Shown: positions 18,370 to 27,739 of the stretch, piece by piece | Layout: each line of letters opens with the position of its first letter | Numbering within the stretch: position 1 is the first letter of the stretch | DNA from: Bacteroidaceae bacterium | GTDB lineage: Bacteria > Bacteroidota > Bacteroidia > Bacteroidales > Bacteroidaceae | Length of the DNA: 40,479 bases | Assembly (NCBI GenBank): GCA_024398515.1 | Contig: JAKSIZ010000020.1 | Location: 1-40,479, forward strand | Direction: 5' to 3' | Notes under the pieces: model-generated | What the model saw: the letters and a program-made list of their open reading frames with translations, nothing else | Told to the model about the DNA's origin: nothing | The model's database searches: none | Translations under genes and position numbers: made by a program

Positions 18370-18371
18370 GG

Positions 18372-19301
18372 CTATTTTACTTGTTTCAGCATCTTGTGTT
18401 CTTCGACCAATTTATGTGCAATGTTGTCGAGCAAACCGTTGACAAATTTCCAGCTTTTCGATGTGCTGTAGAGTTTTGCAAGGTCAACGTAGATGCTGAT
18501 GGTGATGTTTACAGGGATGCTTGGGAATGTGAGCATCTCAGCAATTGCTATTTGCATGATGATGATGTCCATGTAGGCAAAGCGGCTGATGTCCCAGTTC
18601 TGCACGCTTTCGGTCATGTAAGCTTGGTATTCCTGAGCGTGCAATAACGTGTTGCGGAACAATTTTCTCGCAAATTCCTTGTCGTCTTCTTCGTTGTCGT
18701 ACTCAGGCAAAAGCTTGTATTCGTCGTCGCTGTCGGCTGAAAAACGCCTTATTGTCTTCATCACAAACGTGTCAACCGTGGCTTTGTCGTCGTTCCAATA
18801 AATGTTTTTCGACTCAAGAACTTCGTCGAGGTCGTCGTTGTCAACGATAAAAGTCTTGTAAGCCATACGCCAGAATTCCTTGTCGTTATCGTAGGAATCA
18901 GGTCCTGTAATGTATTTCTCATACATTTCAGAAGTGGCGATGAGCGTGTATATTTTCTTCACAAACTCGTCGTCATTGTCCCAACGATGGCTTTGGTCGT
19001 CGAGGAAAGACATAAGTGTAGCGTTGTTTGCAAGTTGGTGTGCAAAGCGATTTTCTACAAATCTGTTGTTGACAGGTGGCAGTCCTTCGCGCAAGGCTCT
19101 TCCCGATTCGATTTCATAACGTCGTTCTCCTTCCTTATGAATAGCAACAATCAGGGCCAATAGGGTTAAATACAAGTCGTAAGCCTTGGACATACTAACG
19201 AACAATTCCTTCTCGGCACTCTCTATCGACTTACCATTGTTTTGATAATATGCATAAGTCAATTGGAGAACTTTTAATCTTATCAACTCTCTGTTAATCA
19301 T
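18372..19301 (-). CDS. nusB: Transcription antitermination factor NusB (long Bacteroidetes form)
   Basis: NusB works with NusE and boxA RNA in antitermination of rRNA operons. 309 residues, about twice the E. coli length but typical for Bacteroidetes. The NusB fold is recognisable in the C-terminal part, from FARKLFRNTLLHAQEY to FAYMDIIIMQIAIAEMLTFPSIPVNITISIY (written here as a span) and FVNGLLDNIAHKL. The N-terminus is MINRELIRLKVLQLTYAYYQ. An in-frame ATG at 19514 would add 71 residues running through the promoter region and into the rplY leader, so it is rejected. Confidence 0.93.
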   Translation of the reverse strand: MINRELIRLKVLQLTYAYYQNNGKSIESAEKELFVSMSKAYDLYLTLLALIVAIHKEGERRYEIESGRALREGLPPVNNRFVENRFAHQLANNATLMSFLDDQSHRWDNDDEFVKKIYTLIATSEMYEKYITGPDSYDNDKEFWRMAYKTFIVDNDDLDEVLESKNIYWNDDKATVDTFVMKTIRRFSADSDDEYKLLPEYDNEEDDKEFARKLFRNTLLHAQEYQAYMTESVQNWDISRFAYMDIIIMQIAIAEMLTFPSIPVNITISIYVDLAKLYSTSKSWKFVNGLLDNIAHKLVEEHKMLKQVK

Positions 19302-19344
19302 GTTTTTTTCTTTTAAGTACACACTTTGCACCTCTTTCGCAGTG

Positions 19345-19352
19345 CAAAAGTA
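19345..19352 (-). promoter_or_regulatory. -7 element of the nusB-purN promoter
   Basis: The minus strand reads TACTTTTG, followed by the gene 44 bp later. A TTTG lies upstream but only 12 nt away, so the -33 element is uncertain. Confidence 0.55.
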
Positions 19353-19391
19353 GCAAAAAAAAGGCAAATACGATGCTTTTTGCTTGAAAAA

Positions 19392-19423
19392 TTTGTACAT
19401 TTCAAAGAAAACTATTACCTTTG
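19392..19423 (+). promoter_or_regulatory. Promoter of rplY-pth
   Basis: TTTG (19392-19395), 20 nt, TACCTTTG (19416-19423). The predicted leader is about 120 nt. Confidence 0.85.
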
Positions 19424-19438
19424 CGGCGCTTTTTGAGC

Positions 19439-19500
19439 ATTCACTGTGTGAATTGCCCTTGGCGTAATGGTCGTGGGTTTGCTCCGTGTGATGGCGAATT
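19439..19500 (+). promoter_or_regulatory. Possible structured leader of rplY
   Basis: ATTCAC-TGT-GTGAAT (19439-19453) can form a hairpin. AATTGCC (19451-19457) can instead pair with GGC-G-AATT (19493-19500) around a GC-richer segment. The two structures share 19451-19453 and exclude each other. This suggests, but does not prove, ribosomal-protein autoregulation. Confidence 0.35.
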
Positions 19501-19552
19501 AAGCAATGAGACAAAACTTAATTTATAGTAACACAAAAACAAATTTATTAAA

Positions 19553-20155
19553 ATGAAAGAGATTAATTTAACTGGTAAGAGCAGAACCGAAACAGGTAAG
19601 AAGGCTGCTAAGTTGTCGAGAAAAGCAGGTATGATACCTTGCAACATCTATGGTGAGGAAAAGGATCAGAACGGACTTCCAAAGTCATTGCCATTTGCAA
19701 TAGCAGAAGGCGAGATCCGCAAGGCCATCTTTACTCCTATTATTTATGTATGCAATATCGAGATTGACGGAGTTGTACGCAAGGCTATTATTAAGGAAAT
19801 ACAGCAGCACCCAGTAACAGACGCAGTGCTCCACGTTGACTTCCTTGAGATTAACGACACAAAGCCTATCACTGTAGGTATCCCTGTTAAGACAACTGGT
19901 TTCGCTGCCGGTGTTCGCGATGGTGGTAAACTTAGTCTTGCTGTTCGTAAGATTAATGTTACAGCTCCTTACCTTCAGATACCTGAAGAACTTGTTGTTG
20001 ACGTTACAAGCCTTGGACTTGGTAAGAGCATCAAGGTAGGCGAACTCAGTTTCGAAGGTCTTGAGATTGCTACTCCTACTGAAGTTGTCGTTTGCTCAGT
20101 CAAGATGACACGTCAGGCTCGTTCTGCTGCATCAGGCGAAGAAGCTGAAGCATAA
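19553..20155 (+). CDS. rplY: 50S ribosomal protein L25 (Ctc form)
   Basis: Binds 5S rRNA in the large subunit; the long form carries a C-terminal TL5/Ctc domain. 200 residues. The N-terminal L25 domain starts [20 protein letters not shown] and includes [11 protein letters not shown] and [10 protein letters not shown]. The C-terminal beta domain contains [20 protein letters not shown] and the conserved [20 protein letters not shown]. The Ala/Glu-rich tail ends ASGEEAEA. pth follows 5 bp after the stop codon, a conserved pair. The leader is unusually long. Confidence 0.96.
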   Translation: MKEINLTGKSRTETGKKAAKLSRKAGMIPCNIYGEEKDQNGLPKSLPFAIAEGEIRKAIFTPIIYVCNIEIDGVVRKAIIKEIQQHPVTDAVLHVDFLEINDTKPITVGIPVKTTGFAAGVRDGGKLSLAVRKINVTAPYLQIPEELVVDVTSLGLGKSIKVGELSFEGLEIATPTEVVVCSVKMTRQARSAASGEEAEA

Positions 20156-20160
20156 GGAGA

Positions 20161-20736
20161 ATGGAGAAGTACCTTATCGTTGGGTTGGGTAATGTCGGCG
20201 ACGAATATGCTGGTACCCGCCACAATGCAGGATTTATAGTATTGGATGCTTTCGCAAAGGCATCCAATGCTGTTTTTGAGGACAAGCGTTATGGCTTTGT
20301 TGCCCATACGTCTGTCAAGGGACGGCAAGTGACATTGCTTAAGCCTTCAACCTACATGAATCTCAGCGGGAATGCCGTCAGGTATTGGCTCAACAAGGAA
20401 AACATTGACCCAGAGAAAATGCTTATCATTGTGGATGATGTAGCCTTGCCACTTGGAGCATTCCGATTGCGCAAGAGTGGAAGTGCTGGAGGGCACAATG
20501 GTCTGCGCAACATTGAATCAGTATTGTGCTCACAACTATATTCGCGTTTGCGTATAGGCATTGGCAATGATTTCCCAACTGGTATGCAGATACAGTTCGT
20601 GCTTGGACATTTCAGTGATGAGGATATGAAGGAACTAAATCCTGTTGTTGAAACATCGGGCGAAATAATCAAGTCGTTTGTGCTTTCAGGCATAGACTTC
20701 ACCATGAACCAATACAACAACAAAGGGAAGAAATGA
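20161..20736 (+). CDS. pth: Peptidyl-tRNA hydrolase
   Basis: Releases tRNA from peptidyl-tRNA dropped by stalled ribosomes. 191 residues, normal length. Motifs: [22 protein letters not shown] with the conserved Asn and catalytic His, [15 protein letters not shown] (around residues 59-73), [30 protein letters not shown] (span near 97-127; catalytic Asp and the Gly-rich GGHNGL loop) and [13 protein letters not shown]. It is directly downstream of rplY and followed by a strong bidirectional terminator. Confidence 0.97.
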   Translation: MEKYLIVGLGNVGDEYAGTRHNAGFIVLDAFAKASNAVFEDKRYGFVAHTSVKGRQVTLLKPSTYMNLSGNAVRYWLNKENIDPEKMLIIVDDVALPLGAFRLRKSGSAGGHNGLRNIESVLCSQLYSRLRIGIGNDFPTGMQIQFVLGHFSDEDMKELNPVVETSGEIIKSFVLSGIDFTMNQYNNKGKK

Positions 20737-20760
20737 TGCCGTGACATCAGGAATGAATAC

Positions 20761-20806
20761 AAAAAAATCCCCCGAAAGTCGTTATGACATTCGGGGGATT
20801 TTTTTG
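20761..20806. terminator. Bidirectional terminator between pth and the Big_2 protein gene
   Basis: A7 TCCCCCGAA on the left pairs with TTCGGGGGATTTTTTT on the right, with inner GTC/GAC pairs and a GTTAT loop. A-runs and T-runs on both sides allow termination from either strand. Confidence 0.9.
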
Positions 20807-20825
20807 TTATCGGATAGAATCCTTG

Positions 20826-23800
20826 TTACTTCACGATAAACTTCTTTCCGTGAGAAATGTAGATTTCACCAACCTTGAGGCTTGATACCTTCTGACCACG
20901 AAGGTTGTAGATAGCAGAACCATCGAAGATGTTATCCTTTACTTCGTTGATACCAGTTGCTGGGTCAGCAATGATAGCAAACTGAAGGATGAAGAGGTTC
21001 GTGTTAGCCTTGTTGCGTGAAAGCTTAATCTTTGTGCTACCTACAGCATCAGCTGGAACAGTGTAAGTAACAACATTTGGTTCGAGACCGAGACCTATGT
21101 CGTTGAAGTCAGCACCTTCTGTGCCACCTTCAGTCACAGCATTGTACTTGAATTCGCTTGTGCCATTGATGAAATCAGCGCATATTGAAACGAGCTTAGA
21201 GTTATCGCCCTTGTTGCGATAAGCAAATACTTCAAGCTTGTCGCCCAAAGCTATTGGCTGGTCAAGAGCAATCTCGATGCAAGTTGCGAAGTCGTTCTTG
21301 CCTGTGAGACACATTGTATAGTAGTCAGCGTTAGCATAGTTCAAGCGAGCTGCATCGCCAACAGCAGTTGCAACACCACCCTTTTCTTCTGGTGTACCAG
21401 CAGGAGACTTCCAGTAATACTTAGTGTTTTCAGTGATTGCAGGGTATTCGAGTGGAGCCTTGACAGTTACTTCAACGAGTGCTGTGTCGGCAGCCCAATC
21501 GTATGTTGCAGCCTGGATTACGCTAATAGTAGCCTTGCCCTTACCAACTGCTGTGATGATACCGTTGGCATCAACAGTTGCTACAGCCTCATCGCTTGAA
21601 ACGAATTCAGGAACAGCAGCGTTCTTGCTTGACCAAACGATTGTGTCAGTTTCGTTAACCCAAATTACAGAAGCAGAATCTACAACCTGAAGTTCTGGAT
21701 CTTCAGCAACCTTAGGGTCGCAAACTTCGATGCTCTGAATCTGCATGAACTTAGGCAGAGCGAATGTTGTGTAGTCGCCTTGTGCAGTCACGATGTATGT
21801 AGAGTAGTCAGAGTTCTTTGCGTATGCAATAGCAACAGATTCCTGGTCAGCACCTGTCACATTCATTGTGATTTCGCCACTGTATGACTTGGCAACGAAC
21901 TTCACAACCTTACCCTTTGATGTAGGAACAGTCATCTGAACTCCGTCATACATATAAAGGTGGAAGCCACCAACTGTCTCGAGAGTATAGAAGCGATACT
22001 GGAGGGCTTCGGCAGTAGTAGTCTTGAATGTAAGACCTTCCATCTTTGCGAATGGAGTAGTTTCGTTAGCCATTACAGGACCTTCGAATGCAGCCTGACT
22101 CTTGTATGCGCTGGTCTTCTTCGACATATCGTAAGAACCAGTCCAAGTACCTGTTGCGTCAACGCCTACTGTGTCTGCGTCGGTGAACTCAGCAAAGTTC
22201 CAAAGCTTATCAACATTTACGTTAGGACCCTTGTAAGAAAGACCATCCCAAGATGAAGGACAGATTTCCTTGATACCATTGTATTCCTTCCAAACACCCT
22301 GAATAGTACCAGTGATTGTGCCGCCAACTTCCCATTCTTCAGGAACATCGTAGCAATAGATTTCAGCAACCTTGCCACCAACAGTTACGTAAACACCGTT
22401 GCGGCTGCTCTTTGATACGTAGAAGCTGTCAATAGGCAGACTGTTTACAGTGAGGATGACTGGTTGTCCTTGAGTAGGAACATCATAGAGAGCTTCGAAT
22501 GAATCGTAAGCCTTTGCGATGCGGTATGCTGCAGTAGCTACTGCACTTGTTTCATTGCCGAGCTGTGCCTTTGCATAAATGGTTGCGTCTTCAGCTATGT
22601 TGAGAGGCTCTGTATAGCGGCTGAAGTTCTCACCGTCGAATGAATAGAATACGTCGGCAAGTGCCTTGCTTGGAGTCAGCTCAACAGTTTGTGCTGCATA
22701 GTAGTCGCCAGCACCAGGGTTCATGCTTACAGCAAGAGGAGCAGCGCCACCGGCAACTGTCATGTAGAGTGAGTCGATACCAACCTGATTGTCCTGAGAA
22801 CTGAATGTGAACTTAACTGCCTTTGCACCATTGCCAATAGCTGCTTCAAGCACGAAGTTATCGCTTTGGGTATCGAGTGGAGTAAGGTCGTTCTTGTCAG
22901 TACCGGCTGCAACATAGATAGTCTGTGCCTTAGCAGCCCACTTACGGCAAACGAGACGTACGCTCTTAATCTCATTTGCAGACTCAACCAAGACGTAGTT
23001 ACCCTTTGTTACAGGTACGTCAGAAATAGTATTCTTCTGCTTGTCAGCCTTCTCGAATGTAACCTTGACGCCATCTAATGTGTAGTCAACAACATGCTCT
23101 ATATAAGATGAAGACCAAGTTGAGAAATCAGGAATTTCACAGAACGGATAAACAAGAGCCTTGTCTGCTACTTCTGCTTCGAAGTTGAAGCCCATGAAGC
23201 CAACCTTTGAACCATCACAGTAAATAGTATAAACAGCACCAGCCTCTGCGTCAACAGTTACTGTACCGTAAACCTGATTAGGAACTGTACCGCCATCAAG
23301 AATTTCTGAAGCACCACCTGCTGCTGAAGGAAGGTTATATGTGAAGTCAGCAACATCGATTTCTGTGTCGTTCTTCTGGAAGTGGAATGTCTTGCCAGCA
23401 CCGATACCAACAGCGATAGTCAACTTACCATTTGTATAAGGAGCAAATGAGAACTTGCTGCCGTTTTCTGTACCTGCACACCAATAAGTATATGAATCGT
23501 CAGCAAAGTTCTGCTTTGAAGCATCCACGTTCCACTTGCCTTGGTTGTCAGGGAATGTCATTGTAATGTTCTTACCGATAACCTTGCGGCCATTGCCTGC
23601 ATCGCCTTCTTTGAGGATGAACTTGTCGCCTTCGAGCATGATGTCAGGGAAGAGAACCTTGATTGTTGCAGTTGCTGAGCCTGGCTTGTAAGTTTCATTG
23701 CCTTCCTGACTTGCAGTGATAGTTGCCGTACCACCGCCTACTGCTGTAACAAGACCTGCTGCGTCAACAGTTGCAACAGCTTCGTCGCTTGAAGTATAGA

Positions 23801-24641
23801 CAACTGGTGATGCACTTGATGTAGTTGCTGCTACTGATACAGTACCACCTATTTCAAGTGTTGCAGATGTCTCAGCAAGGGCAATGTCGTTGATTGTACG
23901 TGAGTCAGTAACCGTTACTGCGAGTGTTGCCTTACCAGCATTGTAAGCCTCGTCAGCTGCCTGTGAGATTACGATGTTTGTTGTTCCTTCTGCAATTGGA
24001 GTGATAACGCCAGCCTCGTCAACTGTTGCAACTGCGGCGTTTGTGCTCTGGAATGTGAGTGCGCCAGTGCTTGAAGTTGTGAAGTCAACATCCTTTGCCA
24101 ATGTGTAAGTACCACCAAAGATAGGCATCTCCTTCGTTGCAGATACAAGTGCAAGGTCAGAAAGCTTCTTAGTATCGTCAATATACTCCACGCGGATAAA
24201 GAGAAGTCCGTTTTCACCCGTACCTCTTGTCAACACGTGTGTGCCTGCTTCAAGACTTGTTACAGTATATACACCGACTGCATTTGGCTTGTCGTCAACG
24301 CGGTCAGATGCGCTAAACTGTGTGTCGTCAAGCTTCATGTACTTTGTATCGTTAGCTGCCAACGACTGAACGATAGTTACATTTGAAACCTTTGTTGTCG
24401 TGAAAGTTACGCTTGTCGCAGCTTCCATCTTCAAACCTTGACCATAGCTTACGCCTTCATAAGTACCAGTGTACTTTGAGTTCCAGTTCTGCTTTTCACC
24501 CAAAGTGAAGTAGCCACTCGTAGATTCTGTTGCTGGCTTTGTGTTGAAAGCAATAGTGAATACTTCTGTCTCACCTGCTGCATATACAAAACCTGCAATG
24601 AGAACTACCAAACTAAATAAAGAAAGTAGTTTCTTTTTCAT
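20826..24641 (-). CDS. Large secreted Ig-like (Big_2) protein with CHB_HEX-like domain and sorting tail
   Basis: 1271 residues. The signal peptide is MKKKLLSLFSLVVLIAGFVYA. Big_2-type repeats occur at about residues 163-245 (STNAAVATVDEAGVITPIAEG), 246-330 (SSDEAVATVDAAGLVTAVGGG) and near residue 1045 (SSDEAVATVDANGIITAVGKG). A chitobiase/HEX C-terminal-like domain lies near residue 640-715 (GDYYAAQTVELTPSKALADV, then YAKAQLGNETSAVA). The remaining segments look like beta-sandwich or pseudo-carbohydrate-binding units. The tail, with IYNLRGQKVSSLKVGEIYI and GKKFIVK, resembles Prevotella C-terminal sorting sequences linked to type 9 secretion. No catalytic domain was recognised. It is monocistronic with a near-consensus promoter. 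An extracellular glycan-binding or adhesive role is inference. Confidence 0.85.
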   Translation of the reverse strand: MKKKLLSLFSLVVLIAGFVYAAGETEVFTIAFNTKPATESTSGYFTLGEKQNWNSKYTGTYEGVSYGQGLKMEAATSVTFTTTKVSNVTIVQSLAANDTKYMKLDDTQFSASDRVDDKPNAVGVYTVTSLEAGTHVLTRGTGENGLLFIRVEYIDDTKKLSDLALVSATKEMPIFGGTYTLAKDVDFTTSSTGALTFQSTNAAVATVDEAGVITPIAEGTTNIVISQAADEAYNAGKATLAVTVTDSRTINDIALAETSATLEIGGTVSVAATTSSASPVVYTSSDEAVATVDAAGLVTAVGGGTATITASQEGNETYKPGSATATIKVLFPDIMLEGDKFILKEGDAGNGRKVIGKNITMTFPDNQGKWNVDASKQNFADDSYTYWCAGTENGSKFSFAPYTNGKLTIAVGIGAGKTFHFQKNDTEIDVADFTYNLPSAAGGASEILDGGTVPNQVYGTVTVDAEAGAVYTIYCDGSKVGFMGFNFEAEVADKALVYPFCEIPDFSTWSSSYIEHVVDYTLDGVKVTFEKADKQKNTISDVPVTKGNYVLVESANEIKSVRLVCRKWAAKAQTIYVAAGTDKNDLTPLDTQSDNFVLEAAIGNGAKAVKFTFSSQDNQVGIDSLYMTVAGGAAPLAVSMNPGAGDYYAAQTVELTPSKALADVFYSFDGENFSRYTEPLNIAEDATIYAKAQLGNETSAVATAAYRIAKAYDSFEALYDVPTQGQPVILTVNSLPIDSFYVSKSSRNGVYVTVGGKVAEIYCYDVPEEWEVGGTITGTIQGVWKEYNGIKEICPSSWDGLSYKGPNVNVDKLWNFAEFTDADTVGVDATGTWTGSYDMSKKTSAYKSQAAFEGPVMANETTPFAKMEGLTFKTTTAEALQYRFYTLETVGGFHLYMYDGVQMTVPTSKGKVVKFVAKSYSGEITMNVTGADQESVAIAYAKNSDYSTYIVTAQGDYTTFALPKFMQIQSIEVCDPKVAEDPELQVVDSASVIWVNETDTIVWSSKNAAVPEFVSSDEAVATVDANGIITAVGKGKATISVIQAATYDWAADTALVEVTVKAPLEYPAITENTKYYWKSPAGTPEEKGGVATAVGDAARLNYANADYYTMCLTGKNDFATCIEIALDQPIALGDKLEVFAYRNKGDNSKLVSICADFINGTSEFKYNAVTEGGTEGADFNDIGLGLEPNVVTYTVPADAVGSTKIKLSRNKANTNLFILQFAIIADPATGINEVKDNIFDGSAIYNLRGQKVSSLKVGEIYISHGKKFIVK

Positions 24642-24714
24642 TTTTGTTTTGATTTTAAGTTAATGAATGAATAAAATATATCGTTAGTTTAATAATTGAA
24701 AGTCTTTGACGCAG

Positions 24715-24745
24715 CAAAGTTAATAAAAATTTCTCATTCTGCAAA
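24715..24745 (-). promoter_or_regulatory. Promoter of the Big_2 protein gene
   Basis: On the minus strand: TTTG (24745-24742), 19 nt, TAACTTTG (24722-24715), then a leader of about 65 nt to the ATG at 24641. Confidence 0.85.
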
Positions 24746-24846
24746 TTTTTTCGCAAAATTTTATTACGCTACCTTATATACAAGCACACGCGTAGGGCTT
24801 GGATTGTTAAATTATCTAAAAAACGAGCACAAAAAAATAATTTTCA

Positions 24847-24877
24847 ATTGTTGTTTGTTTTTTATTTTATACCTTTG
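24847..24877 (+). promoter_or_regulatory. Promoter of tRNA-Asn
   Basis: The -7 element TACCTTTG is at 24870-24877, with ATTG at 24847-24850 at 19-nt spacing as a weak -33. A better TTTG (24854-24857) is too close. It lies 29 bp before the tRNA. Confidence 0.6.
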
Positions 24878-24906
24878 CATCCGCATTTGAAAAAGTGCAT
24901 TACACT

Positions 24907-24980
24907 GCTTCAGTAGCTCAGTTGGTTAGAGCACCTGACTGTTAATCAGGGGGTCGTTGGTTCAAGCCCATCCTGGAGCG
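24907..24980 (+). tRNA. tRNA-Asn (anticodon GTT)
   Basis: Full cloverleaf: acceptor GCTTCAG/CTGGAGC, D-arm GCTC/GAGC, anticodon stem CCTGA/TCAGG with loop CTGTTAA (GTT at 24941-24943), and T-arm GTTGG-TTCAAGC-CCATC with discriminator G. No CCA is encoded. The T-stem has one U-U mismatch (second pair), and the acceptor has one G-U. Confidence 0.95.
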
Positions 24981-25000
24981 CAAGAAATCTCAAAGATTGC

Positions 25001-25044
25001 AAAAAGAGTCAAAAACATTTGTTTTTTGGCTCTTTTCTTTTTTT
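25001..25044 (+). terminator. Terminator after tRNA-Asn
   Basis: AAAAAGAGTCAAAAA pairs with TTTTTTGGCTCTTTT around a short loop, followed by CTTTTTTTC. Confidence 0.8.
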
Positions 25045-25064
25045 CTCATTAGTTGTTGCCAAAA

Positions 25065-25096
25065 TTTGCAGATGTTGGGATTTTTCAGTACCTTTG
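25065..25096 (+). promoter_or_regulatory. Promoter of the sialate O-acetylesterase gene
   Basis: TTTG (25065-25068), 20 nt, TACCTTTG (25089-25096), 22 bp before the ATG at 25119. Confidence 0.85.
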
Positions 25097-25118
25097 CAAC
25101 AACTAAAATTTCACGATT

Positions 25119-26570
25119 ATGAATATGACTTTTAAGATTGGGGTGTTTGTTGCCGTGGCTCTTATCGGGGCAACAATATGCAAGGCAGAGGTGAGAATGC
25201 CTGCCTTTTTCAGCAGTAACATGGTTATGCAGCAGCAGACAGAGTGCAACATCTGGGGATGGGCAAAGGCGAATGCAAAGGTAAAAGTGTCGGTGGAATG
25301 GGCAAAAAATGCGTATTCTACGGTTGCTGACAGTGACGGAAAATGGAAGATAAAACTGCAAACTCCAGCGGCTGGCGGACCATATACTATAAGGATAAGC
25401 GACGGAAAGGAACTTATTCTCGATAATATTATGGTGGGAGAGTTGTGGCTTTGCTCTGGTCAAAGCAACATGGAGATACCGATGAAGGGCTATCCAGGAC
25501 AATCAATAGAGAATGCAAACAACGATGTGTTGCACTCCACGAATAAGAATCTGCGCCTTTTTACAGTAAAGCGAGGGGGAAGTTTCACGCCGAAAGACGA
25601 TGTCACTGGCACTTGGAAGGAAGCAAATCCAGAGTCAGTACGTGAGTTTAGTGCCACTGCATACTACTTTGGCCGACTTCTCAACGAGATTCTCGACGTG
25701 CCTGTAGGCTTGCTTTCATCGTCATACGGTGGCAGTGCATGCGAGGCTTGGATGAATCCGGAGTGGATAAAAGAGGAATGGGTGAAGGCTTATCCTAAGT
25801 CGAAAGTGCCTACGACCGAGGAAGAATACAACAAGATGAAGGACAAAAACCGCGTTTCGTCTGCTCTCTACAATGCCCAGTTGCATCCTTTCATCGGCAT
25901 TGGAATGAAAGGAGCAATATGGTATCAGGGCGAAGATAACTATAATCGTGCCAGTTCCTACGCCGATATGCTATCGACTATGGTCAAGGGATGGCGCAAT
26001 GAATGGGGCATAGGAGAGTTCCCATTCTACTTTGCGCAGATTGCTCCATACGAATATGGATTGATTACAGCAGCGGGAGAAGAGGCTATCAACTCCGCTT
26101 ACCTTCGCGAACAGCAGTATAATGCTGAGGCGATGATACCTAATTCGGGCATGGCAGTGTTGCTTGACGCAGGTATGCGCGACTGCATACATCCACGCCA
26201 AAAGCAAGTTGCAGGCGAACGACTTGCACGCTTGGCTCTCGTGAAAACATACGGAGTGAAGGGTGTGACAGCCGAAAGTCCACGTCTGAGTGAGGTTAAG
26301 ATGCAGGGCGATACAGTGATAATAGGCTTCGACAGAGACAAAATGTGGGTCAACTTCAAGGGTAATCCATCGTCGGAGAACTTTGAAGTAGCAGGTGAGG
26401 ACAGGGTTTTCTATCCTGCCAAGGCATGGTTGCAGCGAAGCAAAGTAATGGTCAAGAGCGAAAAAGTGAAGCATCCGGTTGCCGTACGCTATGGGTTCAG
26501 GAACTGGGTACAAGGCGATTTGTTCTGCGAAGACCTCCCTGTAAGTTCCTTCCGCAGCGATAATTGGTAA
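25119..26570 (+). CDS. Sialate O-acetylesterase family SGNH hydrolase
   Basis: Removes O-acetyl groups from sialic acids or, in plant-polysaccharide degraders, from other acetylated glycans. The 483 residues start with a signal peptide (MNMTFKIGVFVAVALIGATI, then CKA). A beta-sandwich N-terminal part precedes the SGNH domain: WLCSGQSNMEIPM with Ser116, then GLLSSSYGGSACEAWM, GAIWYQGEDN, and a late DAGMRDCIHPRQK that supplies the Asp/His pair. It has its own promoter. The pectinesterase, rhamnosidase and DUF5703 genes in the window suggest acetylated plant pectin (rhamnogalacturonan) as a possible substrate; this is inference. Confidence 0.9.
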   Translation: MNMTFKIGVFVAVALIGATICKAEVRMPAFFSSNMVMQQQTECNIWGWAKANAKVKVSVEWAKNAYSTVADSDGKWKIKLQTPAAGGPYTIRISDGKELILDNIMVGELWLCSGQSNMEIPMKGYPGQSIENANNDVLHSTNKNLRLFTVKRGGSFTPKDDVTGTWKEANPESVREFSATAYYFGRLLNEILDVPVGLLSSSYGGSACEAWMNPEWIKEEWVKAYPKSKVPTTEEEYNKMKDKNRVSSALYNAQLHPFIGIGMKGAIWYQGEDNYNRASSYADMLSTMVKGWRNEWGIGEFPFYFAQIAPYEYGLITAAGEEAINSAYLREQQYNAEAMIPNSGMAVLLDAGMRDCIHPRQKQVAGERLARLALVKTYGVKGVTAESPRLSEVKMQGDTVIIGFDRDKMWVNFKGNPSSENFEVAGEDRVFYPAKAWLQRSKVMVKSEKVKHPVAVRYGFRNWVQGDLFCEDLPVSSFRSDNW

Positions 26571-26590
26571 GCAAAACGATCAAATAACTT

Positions 26591-27634
26591 TTATTTTTCG
26601 TGGCAGTGGCAATGGTCATGGCGGCGCAAGAATGCGTTGACAAGAAGCATTGCCAGCACGACGGTGCACGCTATGCTGAACCAGGATGTGCCTTCAATAT
26701 TATATAAGGAACTCGTAGGCACATTCAAGGCAAACCATGACGCAGGGCAAATCAAGTCAATTCCTATGCCGAACAGAACGGAACCGACGATGATCGAGAC
26801 AAGATAAGTGACGAGAGTCTTGCGACCAAGTGCCTTGCTAATAACGATTATCGACGCTAAATTGCACGCTGGACCTGCCATCAACAACACAAGTGCTGCC
26901 CCAGGCGTGAGGCCTTTCATCATCAGTGCAACGGCTATTGGTATGCTGCCGGTGGCACAAATATACATAGGCATTGCTATGCAAAGCACAACTAATATGC
27001 TAAGCATGGTGTTATCCTTGAATATGGCAAAGAAACTGTCGGGCACAAGAACCGTTATAAGTCCTGCAACAACCAGTCCGATGACAAGCCATTTGCCTAT
27101 ATCCTGCATCATTTCCACGAAAGCATAATGCAAACAATCCCGAAATCTATCGATTAAACCGACGCTTTTTGGCGTTTCATCTTCGCAACAACATTCGCAT
27201 TGTGTCTCATGAATCTTCGTTTGTCTGTCGGTCAGGTTCACCATTTGTCCGCCAAAGACAGCGGTAAGAAGTGCGGCAATCGGGCGAATGATTGCGAATG
27301 GCAAACCCATTAGTGACATGGTTGCAATGATGGAATCGACGCCGGTCTGCGGTGTGGCTATGAGGAACGACACTGTTGCTCCCTTCGACGCACCCTCACG
27401 ATGCAACGACATCGCGGTTGGGATTACTCCGCACGAGCACAGCGGCAGCGGTATGCCAAGCAATGCTGCCGCAACGACCGAACGCATATTGTTGCCCGCA
27501 AGATAACGGCTGTAGAGTGCCTTGGGCATGAATGCGTGCATCACTCCTGCAAGGAGAAACCCCAGAAGAAGGTAGGGCGACATTTCGTTTATGAGATTGA
27601 ATATCTCGACAATGATGTTGTATATCTGTTGCAT
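26591..27634 (-). CDS. Permease, SO_0444-like Cu/Zn efflux family
   Basis: 347 residues with about eight to ten hydrophobic segments. The motif GIPLPLCSCGVIPTAMSLH (around residues 59-77) contains the CSC cysteine pair, and MAGPACNLASIIVISKALG occurs in the second half. A Cys/acid-rich loop (QCECCCEDE, about 144-152) and a His/Cys tail (RRHDHCHCHEK) look like metal-binding sites. The family (permease DUF318/ArsP-like, SO_0444 group) is thought to export Cu/Zn or related metals. It is divergent from a Fur-family regulator, with candidate operators between them, which supports a metal role. Substrate not proven. Confidence 0.85.
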   Translation of the reverse strand: MQQIYNIIVEIFNLINEMSPYLLLGFLLAGVMHAFMPKALYSRYLAGNNMRSVVAAALLGIPLPLCSCGVIPTAMSLHREGASKGATVSFLIATPQTGVDSIIATMSLMGLPFAIIRPIAALLTAVFGGQMVNLTDRQTKIHETQCECCCEDETPKSVGLIDRFRDCLHYAFVEMMQDIGKWLVIGLVVAGLITVLVPDSFFAIFKDNTMLSILVVLCIAMPMYICATGSIPIAVALMMKGLTPGAALVLLMAGPACNLASIIVISKALGRKTLVTYLVSIIVGSVLFGIGIDLICPASWFALNVPTSSLYNIEGTSWFSIACTVVLAMLLVNAFLRRHDHCHCHEK

Positions 27635-27663
27635 TGCTTAATGTTTTATTCGTTCCAACGCTG

Positions 27664-27671
27664 CAAAGTTA
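27664..27671 (-). promoter_or_regulatory. -7 element of the permease gene
   Basis: The minus strand reads TAACTTTG. The nearest TTTG (27700-27697) is 25 nt away, inside the inverted repeat described at 27682-27700. Confidence 0.6.
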
Positions 27672-27681
27672 GGGAATAACC

Positions 27682-27700
27682 TTTGCAATTCAGTTGCAAA
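27682..27700. promoter_or_regulatory. Candidate metal-regulator operator at the permease promoter
   Basis: TTTGCAA-TTCAG-TTGCAAA, a perfect 7-5-7 inverted repeat, 11 bp upstream of the permease -7 element. It shares TGCAA...TTGCA with the repeat at 27903-27920 in front of the Fur-family gene. Confidence 0.5.
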
Positions 27701-27739
27701 AACGTTAGCGTTACTGAAGTCGAGCGTTAAAGTGCGCCA

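Noticed and set aside
19302-19514. 71-residue N-terminal extension of nusB
   Set aside because: It runs through two promoters and the rplY leader; the extra residues resemble no NusB.
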